64,000 nt of DNA, from contig NZ_JAIMBW010000001.1 of NCBI RefSeq assembly GCF_019195455.1, positions 2,942,001-3,006,000 of the forward strand, given 5' to 3'. This document shows, piece by piece, positions 11,441-20,659 of the stretch; within the stretch, counting starts at the first letter, position 1; the number at the start of each line of letters is the position of its first letter. The notes under the pieces are model-generated. The model was given only the letters and a program-made list of their open reading frames with translations. It made no database searches and was not told where the DNA came from. Both the position numbers and the translations under genes were made by a program. Source of the stretch: Gymnodinialimonas phycosphaerae (GTDB lineage: Bacteria > Pseudomonadota > Alphaproteobacteria > Rhodobacterales > Rhodobacteraceae).

Positions 11441-11506
11441 CCAGAGTTTTGCAAAACTCTGGAAAAACTCTTTGAAGAGTTTTGGGAAATTCCTTGCAAG
11501 GAATTT
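11441..11506. repeat. Triple-palindrome element, copy A
   Basis: Three perfect palindromes in a row: 11441-11462 (CCAGAGTTTTG and its complement, 22 bp), 11464-11483 (AAAACTCTT-TG-AAGAGTTTT) and 11487-11506 (AAATTCCTTG and its complement). The array fills the gap between converging rmuC and the GAF gene, ending 13 nt from the GAF stop. Copy B is at 42901-42965 with the same build and the same 13-nt distance. It may act as a two-way terminator or may be a small mobile palindromic repeat. Confidence 0.85.
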
Positions 11507-11519
11507 GGGGCGCGTGGGC

Positions 11520-11972
11520 CTAGGCGCGAGAGAAGACGGCAGACAGGATCGCCTCCAACGCGGCGGCGTCCTCGTGCGTGAAGGCATCAGGCTGGTCGCT
11601 GTCGATGTCGAGGACCGCGATGATCTCGCCCGCGGCGTTGTGGACGGGCAGGACGATCTCAGACCGGGTGGAGGACGCACAGGCGATGTGGCCCGGAAAG
11701 GCATCGACATCCGCCACCAGTTGCGTTTCGCCGGTCCGGGCAGCCGCGCCGCAAACGCCTTTTGAGAAGGGAATTTGCAGGCAGCCGTGGCCCCCCTGGT
11801 AGGGGCCGATCTTCAACAGGCCCGGCTCGGTCACACGGTAGAAGCCGGTCCAGTCGAAGCGCGCGTCTGCGTGGTGCAGCTCACAGGCGACGGTGGCCAT
11901 GAGGGCCACGGTGTCGGTCTCGCCTTCGGTAAGCGAGGCGATTGTCTTGGTCAGCGTTGCGTAGTCGGCCAT
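11520..11972 (-). CDS. msrC: GAF-domain free methionine-(R)-sulfoxide reductase
   Basis: 150 residues from ATG at 11972. Cytoplasmic enzyme that reduces free L-methionine-(R)-sulfoxide. The GAF domain holds the three family cysteines at about C64 (GGHGCLQIPF), C74 (GVCGAA) and C98 (HIACASSTRSEIVLP). Length and motifs match the fRMsr/YebR family. A longer reading frame upstream overlaps the thiolase and is not part of the gene. It follows the thiolase by 35 bp on the same strand. Confidence 0.93.
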   Translation of the reverse strand: MADYATLTKTIASLTEGETDTVALMATVACELHHADARFDWTGFYRVTEPGLLKIGPYQGGHGCLQIPFSKGVCGAAARTGETQLVADVDAFPGHIACASSTRSEIVLPVHNAAGEIIAVLDIDSDQPDAFTHEDAAALEAILSAVFSRA

Positions 11973-12007
11973 GGAGGATTTCGCATATTTTTGGAACAAA
12001 GATGGGG

Positions 12008-13171
12008 TCAGGCGCGCTCGATCGCGATGGCAGTGCCTTCGCCGCCGCCGATGCAGATTGCGGCGACGCCGCGTTTGAGGTCGCGCGCCTCGAGGGCGTG
12101 AAGGAGCGTCACGATGATCCGGGCGCCGGACGCGCCGATGGGATGGCCCAAGGCACAGGCGCCGCCATTCACGTTCATTTTTTCGCGGGAGATGTTCATC
12201 TCGTGCATGAAGGCCATCGGGACGACCGCGAAGGCCTCGTTCACTTCCCACAGGTCTACGTCATCGATGGTCCAGCCGAGGCGGTCCAGCAGTTTCCGGG
12301 CAGCGGGAACGGGTGCGGTGGGGAACAGCGCGGGCGCATGGGCGTGGGAGGCGTGGCCGAGAATTCGCGCGCGGATGGGTAGGCCTTGCGCCTCGGCCGC
12401 AGAAGCGCGCGCGAGGGTCAGGGCAGCAGCTCCGTCCGAGATGGAGGAGGAGTTGGCCGCCGTCACCGTGCCCCCCTCGCGGAAGGCGGGCTTGAGAAGC
12501 GGGATCTTGTCGGGGCGGGCATTGCCCGGTTGCTCGTCCGTGGTGATTTCGCTGCTGTCCTTTCGGGTCTTGATCGTCAGGGGCGTGACTTCGTCGCTGA
12601 AGGCCCCGGAGTTGATCGCATTCAGCGCGTTCTCCAACGAGCCCAACGCGTAAGCGTCTTGCGCCTCGCGGGTGAATTGGAACGCCTCGGCGCAATCTTC
12701 GGCGAAGGTGCCCATGAGCCTGCCCTTGTCGTAGGCATCCTCCAACCCGTCGAGGAACATGTGATCCAGCGTCTTCTGGTGCCCGATCCGCGCGCCTGCG
12801 CGCATGGCAGGCAGCAGATACGGCGCGCTGGTCATCGATTCCATGCCGCCGGCGACGATCACATCGGCTTGGCCCAGGGCGAGGGCATCATAGGCCATCA
12901 TGGCGGCCTTCATGCCGGACCCGCACATCTTGTTCAGGGTCGTGGCGGGCACGGTCTCGCCCAGGCCCGCGTGGAAACCCGCTTGTCGTGCTGGCGCTTG
13001 ACCCTGGCCCGCAGGCAGAACGCAGCCCATCAACAATTCATCCACCTTTGCGCCGCCCAGTGCGGCCTTGATCGCCGCGCCGCCCAGTTCGGCCGCTGTC
13101 AGCGGCGACAGGGCGCCCTGAAATCCGCCCATGGGGGTCCGTGCGGCACCTGTAATGACGATTTGTTCCAT
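12008..13171 (-). CDS. Acetyl-CoA C-acetyltransferase (thiolase)
   Basis: 387 residues. Condenses or cleaves acetyl-CoA/acetoacetyl-CoA-type substrates in the cytoplasm. Catalytic residues are seen: nucleophile C83 in NKMCGSGMKA, H343 in GHPIGASGAR and C373 in CIGGGEG. The NEAFAV motif is also present. No phaB or other PHB gene is adjacent, so a role in PHB synthesis versus degradation of acetoacetyl-CoA or amino-acid carbon cannot be told apart. Confidence 0.94.
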   Translation of the reverse strand: MEQIVITGAARTPMGGFQGALSPLTAAELGGAAIKAALGGAKVDELLMGCVLPAGQGQAPARQAGFHAGLGETVPATTLNKMCGSGMKAAMMAYDALALGQADVIVAGGMESMTSAPYLLPAMRAGARIGHQKTLDHMFLDGLEDAYDKGRLMGTFAEDCAEAFQFTREAQDAYALGSLENALNAINSGAFSDEVTPLTIKTRKDSSEITTDEQPGNARPDKIPLLKPAFREGGTVTAANSSSISDGAAALTLARASAAEAQGLPIRARILGHASHAHAPALFPTAPVPAARKLLDRLGWTIDDVDLWEVNEAFAVVPMAFMHEMNISREKMNVNGGACALGHPIGASGARIIVTLLHALEARDLKRGVAAICIGGGEGTAIAIERA

Positions 13172-13259
13172 CGATCCTCCAATTGGCGTGGTTCCGAATA
13201 CGAAATGGTAACCTTTGCTGTCTACGGTCCTAGCAAACGCAGAGCACGAGGAACATGCG

Positions 13260-13607
13260 ATGAATCTGACCTACACCCAACACGACACCGTTGGCGTCGT
13301 TCACATCGCGGACCAGCGGCTGGACGCCAGCATTGCGATCCAGTTCAAGGAAACCTTTCGCACGCTGACCGCCGACGGCGGTGACGTGATTCTGGACCTC
13401 AGCGATGTCGAGTTCCTCGACTCCAGCGGCCTCGGCGCGATCGTGGCGGTCTACAAGGCCTTGGGGACCGGGCGGCACATGGCACTGGCCGGGCTGCAAC
13501 CACCGGTTGAAAAGGTGATGACGCTGACCCGCATGAACGCCGTTTTCGCGATCTTCCCCTCGTTAGAAGCCGGACTTGCCGCAGCGGCTCCCACAGCGGC
13601 AGAGTAG
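13260..13607 (+). CDS. STAS-domain anti-sigma factor antagonist (RsbV/SpoIIAA-like)
   Basis: 115 residues from ATG 13260, preceded by a GAGGAA ribosome site. It has the STAS fold markers VILDLSDVEFLDSSGLGAI, with the phosphorylatable serine in DSSGLG (residues 54-59). This is one half of a partner-switching module: the unphosphorylated form would bind the kinase encoded 67 bp downstream. No sigma factor or PP2C phosphatase lies nearby, so the target is unknown. Confidence 0.9.
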   Translation: MNLTYTQHDTVGVVHIADQRLDASIAIQFKETFRTLTADGGDVILDLSDVEFLDSSGLGAIVAVYKALGTGRHMALAGLQPPVEKVMTLTRMNAVFAIFPSLEAGLAAAAPTAAE

Positions 13608-13674
13608 TTTGACCCCGGCTCACAACGCGTTTGGCGCCGGAACCGATCCAGAGGCACCTCCGAAGGAGGGCAGC

Positions 13675-14121
13675 ATGCCACCTACGACTGCGCCGGACTT
13701 CTTTCATCGGTTCACCTCGGGGACCACGCAAGTGCGCTGCACCCTTGACCAGGCGCGGGTCGCCCTTCAGGCGGCTCGGATCGACGACGCGACCTGCGAC
13801 ACCTCCCAGATCATTCTGGGCGAGGTTTTGAACAACGTCGTCGAACATGCCTACCGCTGTGAAGAAGGCCACCCGATCGAGCTGTCGATCTGGTTTGATG
13901 ACACGGGCCTTTGGTGCAACGTCCATGACCAAGGCGCGCCGATGCCCGGCGGCGTCCCCCCCGAAGGCCGTGGGGCATGCATCGACGCTTCGGATAGGGA
14001 CGGCCTGCCTGAGGGAGGCTTTGGGTGGGCCATGGTGCACGCGTTGACGCAAGACCTTCAGTATCTCCGGGTCGACGGCTGCAATGACCTGGCGTTTCTG
14101 ATCTCCGCCTCTCATCCCTGA
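13675..14121 (+). CDS. Anti-sigma factor serine kinase, HATPase (RsbW-like)
   Basis: 148 residues from ATG 13675, with a strong AAGGAGG at 13663-13669. An in-frame ATG at 13576 would overlap the STAS gene and adds a non-conserved leader. GHKL ATPase signatures are the N box GEVLNNVVEHAY, the G1 box DQGAPMPGG and the G2 box GFGWAMVH. It would phosphorylate the STAS partner and hold a sigma factor or other target. The pair forms an operon. Confidence 0.88.
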   Translation: MPPTTAPDFFHRFTSGTTQVRCTLDQARVALQAARIDDATCDTSQIILGEVLNNVVEHAYRCEEGHPIELSIWFDDTGLWCNVHDQGAPMPGGVPPEGRGACIDASDRDGLPEGGFGWAMVHALTQDLQYLRVDGCNDLAFLISASHP

Positions 14122-14557
14122 CGGACGCGCGCCCTTGTGATGCGCGTTACACCTGTCGTGGGCCCGTTCACCTGCCTCAGGTCCGTCCGCGCAGGCAACC
14201 GGGCGCTTTGCCGTCACGATTCGCTTTGAAAGCGGCCATTCCACAGGCACGTATCGCGAAAAACCGCCCCGCTCGACCAGCAGATACCCCATAAAAACAT
14301 GGCTTTCCGCCCTTGTCAGCACCCCGCAGAACCGTGCCACACAAGCGCCTCATTTTCTCCCAACCACCGCCCCGATGAATCGTCATACACGGCTTGTAGC
14401 TGCAGAGGCTTCCCTCGGCACCGCGTATCAAAGCCCCCACCCAGTGCGCGATGCCGAGGTCCTCTGCGGCCACGCCTTTCCCCCTCCGCAACAACGGCCT
14501 CTTGCCCCCGACGCCAAGCTGACTAGGGTCCTGCCACGCAAGTGACGGAGGGACATA
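14122..14557. other. 436-bp intergenic region
   Basis: Between the RsbW-like gene and the ggt-like gene. I see no supportable gene, terminator or tRNA. A 132-residue open frame on the reverse strand crosses it but has no family match and runs into the ggt promoter. The far end (GACGGAGGGACATA) is the ribosome site of the next gene. Confidence 0.6.
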
Positions 14558-16126
14558 ATGCGCGATTTTCACCAACCCGGGCGGTCAACCGTCTACGCGG
14601 ATCATGGCATGTGCGCCACGTCGCACCCCTTGGCCGCGCAGACCGCGATCTCGATCTTGCAGCAAGGCGGCAACGCCGTCGACGCGGCCATTGGCGCCGC
14701 GATCCTTCTGGGCCTGTGTGAGCCGCAGAGCACCGGAATCGGTGGCGACATGTTCGCCCTTATCGCGCAGCCAGACGGTGAGATCCTGGGCCTCAACGCC
14801 TCGGGGCGCGCGCCCGCCGGGCTGAATGCCGACGCGATCCGCGCCAATCACCAAAAGATGCCGCTTTATGACATCAGTGCGATCACCGTGCCAGGCGCGG
14901 TGGATGGCTTTTGCCGCTTGCACGGCGACCACGGGCACTTGCCCCTCCAGGACGTCCTCGTCCCGGCGATCTCCTACGCGGAGGCGGGCATTCCCATCGC
15001 GCCCCGCGTGGCATTGGACTACGCCGAGTCGTCGGGCGTCCTGCAAGGGGCCGCGCGCCGTCACTTTCTGCACGACGACAAGGCCATGGAAGTCGGCGCT
15101 CGCTTCAAGGCCCCCGGCCAGGCCGAGGTCCTGCGGCGCATTGCGGCCGAGGGGCGCGCGGGCTTTTACGAAGGCGAGGTGCGCGACGACATGTTGGCCG
15201 CCCTCACCGCCCTTGGCGGCGCCCACACGGCCGAGGATTTCGCCAACACCGCCTGCGATTACGTCACGCCGCTCCGCTCCAGCTACCGCGATGCGGAACT
15301 GATCGAGCTGCCCCCCAACGGGCAGGGCGCGACCGCCATGTTGATCCTCAACATGTTGGAAACCATGGACCCGCAAGACGATCCATTCGGTGCCCAACGC
15401 ACCCATCTGGAGGCCGAGGCGACCAAACTCGGCTATGATGCCCGCGATCGTTTCCTCGCCGATCCCGATCACGTCACGAAGCTGTCCCACATGCTGTCCA
15501 AGGACACCGCCGCGCAGCTGGCAGGGCTGATCGATCCGAACCGGGCGATGCCTGATCCGCGCGCCGCCTCGGACAACATCCACAAGGACACGGTCTATAT
15601 CACGGTCGTGGACAAGGACCGCCGCGCCGTCAGCCTGATCTATTCGATCTTTCATTCCTTCGGCTCGGGTGTTGCGTCCGAAAAGTTTGGCGTCTTGTTC
15701 CAGAACCGGGGGGGCGGCTTCACGTTGGAGAAGGGTCATCCGAATGAAGCCGGGCCGGGCAAACGCCCGATGCACACGATCATTCCGGGCATGTTGAAGC
15801 TGGCCGATGGGTCCTTGATGCCCTTCGGCGTCATGGGCGGGGCGTACCAGTCCACGGGTCATGCGCGGTTTGTGTCCAACGTGGTAGATTACGGCATGGA
15901 TCCGCAAGCCGCCATCGACGCGCCGCGCGCCTTCGCCGAGGCCGGCGCCCTCAAGATCGAGCGTGGCTACGGCGCGGACACGCGTCTTGCTTTGGGCAAG
16001 ATGGGTCATGCGATGACCACACCGGTCGCCCCGATCGGCGGAGCTCAGGCCATCCGCATCCGACCTGACGGCCTGCTGGAGGGCGGCTCGGACCCCCGCA
16101 AGGACGGCATCGCGCTGGGGTACTGA
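14558..16126 (+). CDS. Gamma-glutamyltransferase family Ntn-hydrolase
   Basis: 522 residues. The precursor should self-cleave before T345 in DTVYITVVD, which lines up with the catalytic Thr of TTHYSVVD in classical GGT. N-terminal marks include GGNAVDAAIG and QSTGIGGDMF; the C-terminal half has SFGSGV and the oxyanion-region Gly residues. There is no clear signal peptide, unlike periplasmic Ggt, so it may act in the cytoplasm on a gamma-glutamyl or cephalosporin-like amide. AGGGAC precedes the ATG. Its 3' end meets the PBP1A gene. Confidence 0.88.
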   Translation: MRDFHQPGRSTVYADHGMCATSHPLAAQTAISILQQGGNAVDAAIGAAILLGLCEPQSTGIGGDMFALIAQPDGEILGLNASGRAPAGLNADAIRANHQKMPLYDISAITVPGAVDGFCRLHGDHGHLPLQDVLVPAISYAEAGIPIAPRVALDYAESSGVLQGAARRHFLHDDKAMEVGARFKAPGQAEVLRRIAAEGRAGFYEGEVRDDMLAALTALGGAHTAEDFANTACDYVTPLRSSYRDAELIELPPNGQGATAMLILNMLETMDPQDDPFGAQRTHLEAEATKLGYDARDRFLADPDHVTKLSHMLSKDTAAQLAGLIDPNRAMPDPRAASDNIHKDTVYITVVDKDRRAVSLIYSIFHSFGSGVASEKFGVLFQNRGGGFTLEKGHPNEAGPGKRPMHTIIPGMLKLADGSLMPFGVMGGAYQSTGHARFVSNVVDYGMDPQAAIDAPRAFAEAGALKIERGYGADTRLALGKMGHAMTTPVAPIGGAQAIRIRPDGLLEGGSDPRKDGIALGY

Positions 16127-16166
16127 CCACGCTCAAGTCGCCCAAAGGGCGGGCGCGCAGGCCCCC

Positions 16167-18452
16167 CTACTGACGCGGTCCGAACAATCGGTTCAGCACG
16201 TTGTTGACCGCATCGCCGATATTGCCCTGCCCTTGCGGGTTGCCGATGGGCACCCGCGTGCCCTGCGGTGTAATCGGGCCCCGAAGCACACCATCGGCGT
16301 CGGTGGACAGCACCTCCCCCGTGTTGGGGTTGATCGGTACGGGCTGACCGTTGGCATCCAGGAAGAAATCATCCGGCCCCGGACGCGCCTCGGCGATCGG
16401 GTCGATCATCGGCAGGGGGCGCGGCGGCAGATCGCGGTGGATCTCTTCCATCGCCTGCCGCCAAATCTCGGAGGGCAGGCCGCCGCCGGTGACACCCGAC
16501 AAGGGGCGGTTGTCGTCGTAGCCCATCCAGACGCCCGCAACGTAATCCGCCGTGAAGCCAACAAACCACGCATCCCGCGCACTGTTGGTGGTGCCCGTTT
16601 TGCCCGCCACGGGTCGATCCGGCAGCGCCGCGCGCTGGCCCGATCCTTCGGCCACGACCCGGCTCATCATGTAGGTCAGTTGCCGTGCCGAAAACTCGCT
16701 GATCACCCGCTCGCGGATGCCCGTCTCTTGCTCGAACATCGGGTCGGGTTCGCCCAACAGCCGCAGTTCCGTCATGCCATAAGGCCGCACGGCAGAGCCG
16801 CCGTTGAGGATGCCCGCATAAGCGCCCGTCATCTCGATGAGCGTGGATTCCGATGCGCCCAGCGCCAAGGCAGGCCCGGCGGCAAGATCGGATTCAATGC
16901 CGAAATCGGACGCCACCTGCCGCACCAGATCGCGGCCCACTTCCTCGGAAATGCGCACAGCGGCGGTGTTCAGCGACCGCGTCAACGCCTCGGTCAGGGT
17001 CACCATGCCATAGAAATTTCGGGTGTAGTTTTCGGGGCTGTAGGGCCCTGATCCCGGCACGTTGATCGTCAGGGGGCCGTCCAGGATCATGTCGTCGAAC
17101 CGCCAACCCAGGTCCAGCGCCGTGGCATAAACGAAGGGTTTGAATGCGCTGCCCGGTTGCCGCACGGCCTGCACGGCGCGGTTGAACGTACCGCCGCCTG
17201 ACAGGTCGCGCCCGCCCACCATGGCACGCACAGCGCCATCGGCGCTCATCACGATGATCGCGGCCTCGGCCTCGGACCCTTCGCGGACCTGATTGGCAAA
17301 GACGTTGCGGATCGAGGCCTCGGCCGCTGCCTGGATATCGGGATCGAAGGTGGTGCGGATGATCACGTCTTCCGTCGTGTCCCCGGTCAGAAAATCCGGG
17401 CCGACCGACATGATCCAATCGGCGAAATAGCCGCCAGTGTCCTGACGCGCGGCCGGTGACAGGGTCGCGGGGTTGGCGCGGGCCTGGTCGGCTTCGGCTG
17501 CGGTCAGGTAGTTCTCTCGCTCCATCAAGTTCATGACCAGGTTGGCCCGCGCCTGACTGCGTTCAAGGTTGTTGGTGGGGGCATAGCGTGTGGGGGCCAC
17601 CAGAAGACCCGCCAGCATCGCGGCCTGCTGCGGGTTCAATTCGGTGGACGGGATCGAGAAATAGCGTTGCGACGCGGCTTCGAATCCCCGCGTCCCGGCC
17701 CCCAGATAGGCGCGGTTGAGGTAAATCGACAGGATCTCGGATTTGGAATAGCGCAGCTCCATCGCGAAAGCGAAAACCATCTCCTGCATCTTGCGCCACA
17801 GGGTCGTTTCACGGCAATCGGCCTCATAGGCCGCCTCGCTATCCCACGTGTCAGCGTCAAACTCCACGCCAAGGCACAACAGCTTCGCGGTCTGCTGGGT
17901 CAGTGTCGATCCGCCATGGCCGCGCAGCGGATGGCGCCCTTCGCTGACGTTAATGTACATGGCCGAGGCGATCCCCCGAGGGGACACCCCCAGGTGCCGA
18001 TAGAAGCGCCGATCCTCGGTGGCCAGGATCGCATTGACGAGATGGGGCGATGTGGTGGACGGATCAATCGCGCCACCAAACTGCTCTCCCCGCCAGGCGA
18101 ACACCTCGCCGTAGCGGTCCAACATGGTGACAGAGCCGCGCTCCCGCGCATCCAGAAGCGCATCTACCTCTGGCAACTGCGCGTAATAATAGCCCGTCGC
18201 AAGACCTACGATCACCACCAAGACGGCGGTGCTGCGCCACATCACGCCCCAGATCAGGCGGAAGACGAAGCGGATTATCCGGGAAAAGAAGCCCAGGATC
18301 CCGCCGCGTTGTGGCTGCTTGCGCCGGGCAGGTTTGCGTTTGCGCGGCTTGCGGCCACCACCACCAGACCCACTGCCGCTTGCGTGCTTGGGTTGCGACG
18401 TCCCACGTCGCTCGGCGACCAGACGCCGTCTGCCATTGCCGGAAGGGCTCAT
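16167..18452 (-). CDS. mrcA: Penicillin-binding protein 1A (class A, glycosyltransferase/transpeptidase)
   Basis: 761 residues. A very basic Gly/Arg/Lys tail of about 50 residues lies in the cytoplasm, followed by a membrane anchor at about 72-90. The GT51 domain has its catalytic Glu at E146 (ATEDRRFYRHLG) and HGGSTLTQQ. The transpeptidase motifs are S435-x-x-K438 (GSAFK), S493-L-N495 and K618-T-G. It polymerises and crosslinks peptidoglycan. The cytoplasmic basic tail is unusually Gly-rich. It is divergent from glnK. Confidence 0.95.
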   Translation of the reverse strand: MSPSGNGRRRLVAERRGTSQPKHASGSGSGGGGRKPRKRKPARRKQPQRGGILGFFSRIIRFVFRLIWGVMWRSTAVLVVIVGLATGYYYAQLPEVDALLDARERGSVTMLDRYGEVFAWRGEQFGGAIDPSTTSPHLVNAILATEDRRFYRHLGVSPRGIASAMYINVSEGRHPLRGHGGSTLTQQTAKLLCLGVEFDADTWDSEAAYEADCRETTLWRKMQEMVFAFAMELRYSKSEILSIYLNRAYLGAGTRGFEAASQRYFSIPSTELNPQQAAMLAGLLVAPTRYAPTNNLERSQARANLVMNLMERENYLTAAEADQARANPATLSPAARQDTGGYFADWIMSVGPDFLTGDTTEDVIIRTTFDPDIQAAAEASIRNVFANQVREGSEAEAAIIVMSADGAVRAMVGGRDLSGGGTFNRAVQAVRQPGSAFKPFVYATALDLGWRFDDMILDGPLTINVPGSGPYSPENYTRNFYGMVTLTEALTRSLNTAAVRISEEVGRDLVRQVASDFGIESDLAAGPALALGASESTLIEMTGAYAGILNGGSAVRPYGMTELRLLGEPDPMFEQETGIRERVISEFSARQLTYMMSRVVAEGSGQRAALPDRPVAGKTGTTNSARDAWFVGFTADYVAGVWMGYDDNRPLSGVTGGGLPSEIWRQAMEEIHRDLPPRPLPMIDPIAEARPGPDDFFLDANGQPVPINPNTGEVLSTDADGVLRGPITPQGTRVPIGNPQGQGNIGDAVNNVLNRLFGPRQ

Positions 18453-18760
18453 TTCACTCTCGCCTCGTGTCGGGGGTCCGCTTGCAGCTTTCGCCGTGAC
18501 CTACCTCATTTGGGAGCAGTCTTACCGAATTTCGAGTCGAATGCGAAGGGGACAGCGAACCGTCGCCCATTTCGATAGCGCACAAAAAAGCATCATCTTC
18601 ACCTTTTTGCGCAAAAAATTTGCAAATGACATCAAAAGCAGCCTCCAAAACGACCTCCCTTCGTTGCTCTCATGGGTCAACCGCCCTGTCTTACCCGTCA
18701 TACGCGGCCCAAGTTCGGGGCGTGAGGGACAAGTCAACAACCGCAAAAGGGTGACAAACA
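18453..18760. other. Divergent promoter region of PBP1A and glnK
   Basis: This 308-bp stretch has lower GC than its neighbours. It holds two adjacent perfect palindromes, TTTTTGCGCAAAAA (18604-18617) and ATTTGCAAAT (18618-18627), listed separately. I did not find a -24/-12 sigma-54 signature. AGGGTGACAAAC precedes the glnK GTG/ATG region. Confidence 0.6.
18604..18627. promoter_or_regulatory. Paired AT-rich palindromes upstream of glnK-amt
   Basis: TTTTTGC/GCAAAAA (14 bp) abuts ATTTG/CAAAT (10 bp). They stand out from the GC-rich background and sit about 134 bp before glnK and 150 bp before the PBP1A gene. A regulatory role, for example for a nitrogen regulator, is only inferred; they do not match the usual NtrC consensus. 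Confidence 0.35.
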
Positions 18761-19099
18761 GTGAAACTCATCATTGCAGCAATCAAACCGTTCAAGCTGG
18801 AAGAGGTCCGCGAAGCGCTCACCTCTATCGGCGTGCGCGGCATGATGGTGACCGAGATCAAGGGCTTCGGCTCGCAGTCCGGTCACACCGAGATCTACCG
18901 CGGCGCAGAATACGCCGTGAACTTCGTGCCGAAGGTGAAGCTGGAGATCGTGGTCGCCGCCTCCATGGCCGATCAGGTCGTCGAGACGATCCAGACCACC
19001 GCCAAGACCGACAAGATCGGCGACGGCAAGATTTTCGTCCTCGACGTGCAAAGCGCCGTGCGGGTGCGCACCGGCGAAACCAACGACGACGCGCTGTAA
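18761..19099 (+). CDS. glnK: P-II nitrogen regulatory protein GlnK/GlnB
   Basis: 112 residues, the standard P-II length. Cytoplasmic trimer that senses 2-oxoglutarate, ATP/ADP and glutamine. The T-loop tyrosine Y51 (YRGAEYAVNF) that is uridylylated is present, as are the signature TGETNDDAL and the B-loop GDGKIFV. It lies 27 bp before amt, the conserved pairing in which GlnK closes the ammonium channel. Expression is probably tied to nitrogen limitation. Confidence 0.96.
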   Translation: MKLIIAAIKPFKLEEVREALTSIGVRGMMVTEIKGFGSQSGHTEIYRGAEYAVNFVPKVKLEIVVAASMADQVVETIQTTAKTDKIGDGKIFVLDVQSAVRVRTGETNDDAL

Positions 19100-19126
19100 T
19101 CGGCGATGGGTAAGGGAAAAAAACTC

Positions 19127-20446
19127 ATGAATACCAAGTATCTCATTCCAGTCTCGGCGGCGGCGTTGATCGCCCTCCCGAGCATGGCGCTGGCCCAGGA
19201 CGAGGCCGCGCTGCACACCTCCTACATCCTCACCACGTTGCTGTTTCTTGTCGGCGGCTTCCTGGTGTTCTGGATGGCGGCCGGCTTCGCGATGTTGGAG
19301 GCGGGCCTTGTCCGCTCCAAGAACGTCGCGATGCAGTTGACCAAGAACATCGCGCTCTTTTCCATCGCGGCCATCATGTATTGGCTGGTGGGCTTCGGCA
19401 TCATGTACCCGGCCGAGTGGCTGATCGAAGGCTGGCTGGGTCCGTTCTTCGCCATCACCTCGCTGGAGCCTGTCGGCCTTGCGCTGTCCGATGATTTCAC
19501 CGGCACCTCCCTGGACTATGCCTCCGTCGGCTCGGACTTCTTCTTTCAGCTGATGTTCTGTGCCACCACGGCTTCCATCGTGTCCGGCACCTTGGCCGAG
19601 CGCATCAAGCTGTGGCCCTTCCTGATCTTCGTCGTTGTGCTGACGGGCTTCATCTACCCGATCGAGGCATCCTGGCAGTGGGGCGGTGGCTGGTTGTCTG
19701 AAGCGGGCTTCTCTGACTTCGCAGGCTCCACCCTGGTGCACGCAGCAGGTGGTTTCGCGGCGCTGGCCGGTGCCATCGTGCTGGGTCCGCGTCTGGGCAA
19801 GTACAAGGACGGTCGCGTCAACCCGATGCCCGGCTCCAACCTGGCCCTCGCCACCTTGGGTACGTTCATCCTGTGGCTGGGTTGGTTCGGCTTCAACGGC
19901 GGCTCGCAACTGGCGATGGGCACCATTGGTGACGTGGCTGACGTGTCGCGCATCTTTGCCAACACCAACATGGCCGCTGCTGCCGGTGCGGTTGCCGCGC
20001 TGATCCTGACGCAGGTCGTGTATGGCAAGGTCGACCTGACGATGGTCCTGAACGGCGCACTGGCGGGCCTCGTGTCCATCACCGCCGAGCCTCTGGCACC
20101 GTCGCTTTTCGGCGCGCTTCTGACCGGTGCGGTCGGTGGTGTGATCGTGGTCTTCACGGTGCCGATCCTCGACAAACTGAAGATCGACGACGTCGTCGGC
20201 GCCATCCCGGTCCACCTGATCGCCGGGGTCTGGGGCACGCTGGCCGTGGCTTTCTACACCGGAAACTGGGGCGCTCAGATCATGGGCATCGCGGCCATCG
20301 GCATCTTTGTCTTCGTCACCTCGCTGATCGTCTGGTTCATCCTCAATGCAGTCGTGGGCATCCGCGTCGGCGAAGAGGAAGAGATCAACGGCCTCGACGT
20401 GGCAGAGCTGGGGATGGAAGCCTACCCCGAGTTCTCTAAGGGCTGA
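19127..20446 (+). CDS. amt: Ammonium transporter Amt
   Basis: 439 residues from ATG 19127, chosen for the TAAGGGA site 10 nt before it; an ATG at 19106 has none. A cleaved signal peptide (ALPSMALAQ) is followed by eleven predicted membrane segments. Family motifs include DFAGSTLVHAAGGFAALAGA with the pore His and the later pore His in IPVHLIAGVWGTLA. It moves ammonium into the cell and would be gated by the GlnK encoded upstream. A strong terminator follows. Confidence 0.96.
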   Translation: MNTKYLIPVSAAALIALPSMALAQDEAALHTSYILTTLLFLVGGFLVFWMAAGFAMLEAGLVRSKNVAMQLTKNIALFSIAAIMYWLVGFGIMYPAEWLIEGWLGPFFAITSLEPVGLALSDDFTGTSLDYASVGSDFFFQLMFCATTASIVSGTLAERIKLWPFLIFVVVLTGFIYPIEASWQWGGGWLSEAGFSDFAGSTLVHAAGGFAALAGAIVLGPRLGKYKDGRVNPMPGSNLALATLGTFILWLGWFGFNGGSQLAMGTIGDVADVSRIFANTNMAAAAGAVAALILTQVVYGKVDLTMVLNGALAGLVSITAEPLAPSLFGALLTGAVGGVIVVFTVPILDKLKIDDVVGAIPVHLIAGVWGTLAVAFYTGNWGAQIMGIAAIGIFVFVTSLIVWFILNAVVGIRVGEEEEINGLDVAELGMEAYPEFSKG

Positions 20447-20467
20447 ACACCCCACACCAACGCGAAA

Positions 20468-20496
20468 GGGGCGCCCCCAACCGGGCGCCCCTTTTT
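20468..20496 (+). terminator. Rho-independent terminator of glnK-amt
   Basis: GGGGCGCCC (20468-20476) pairs with GGGCGCCCC (20483-20491), followed by TTTTT at 20492-20496. Confidence 0.9.
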
Positions 20497-20659
20497 CCGT
20501 TTCCGCTTTGGCGCGGGGCCACCGCCCGGCTTCACAACGTCAGGACCATCCTGCACGTGCAGAATTGCATTGAAGCGAATCGCGACGCCCCGGATATTCA
20601 AGGGATCTATTGCCCGATCTTTGCCTCTGAACGTCATTTCCCTTCAAAAAGTGATCCAC

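Noticed and set aside
14177..14575. A 132-residue reverse frame between the RsbW-like gene and ggt
   Set aside because: No domain, odd composition, and it crosses the ggt ribosome site and start.
18453..18760. Sigma-54 promoter for glnK
   Set aside because: No TGGCAC-N5-TTGC match was found.
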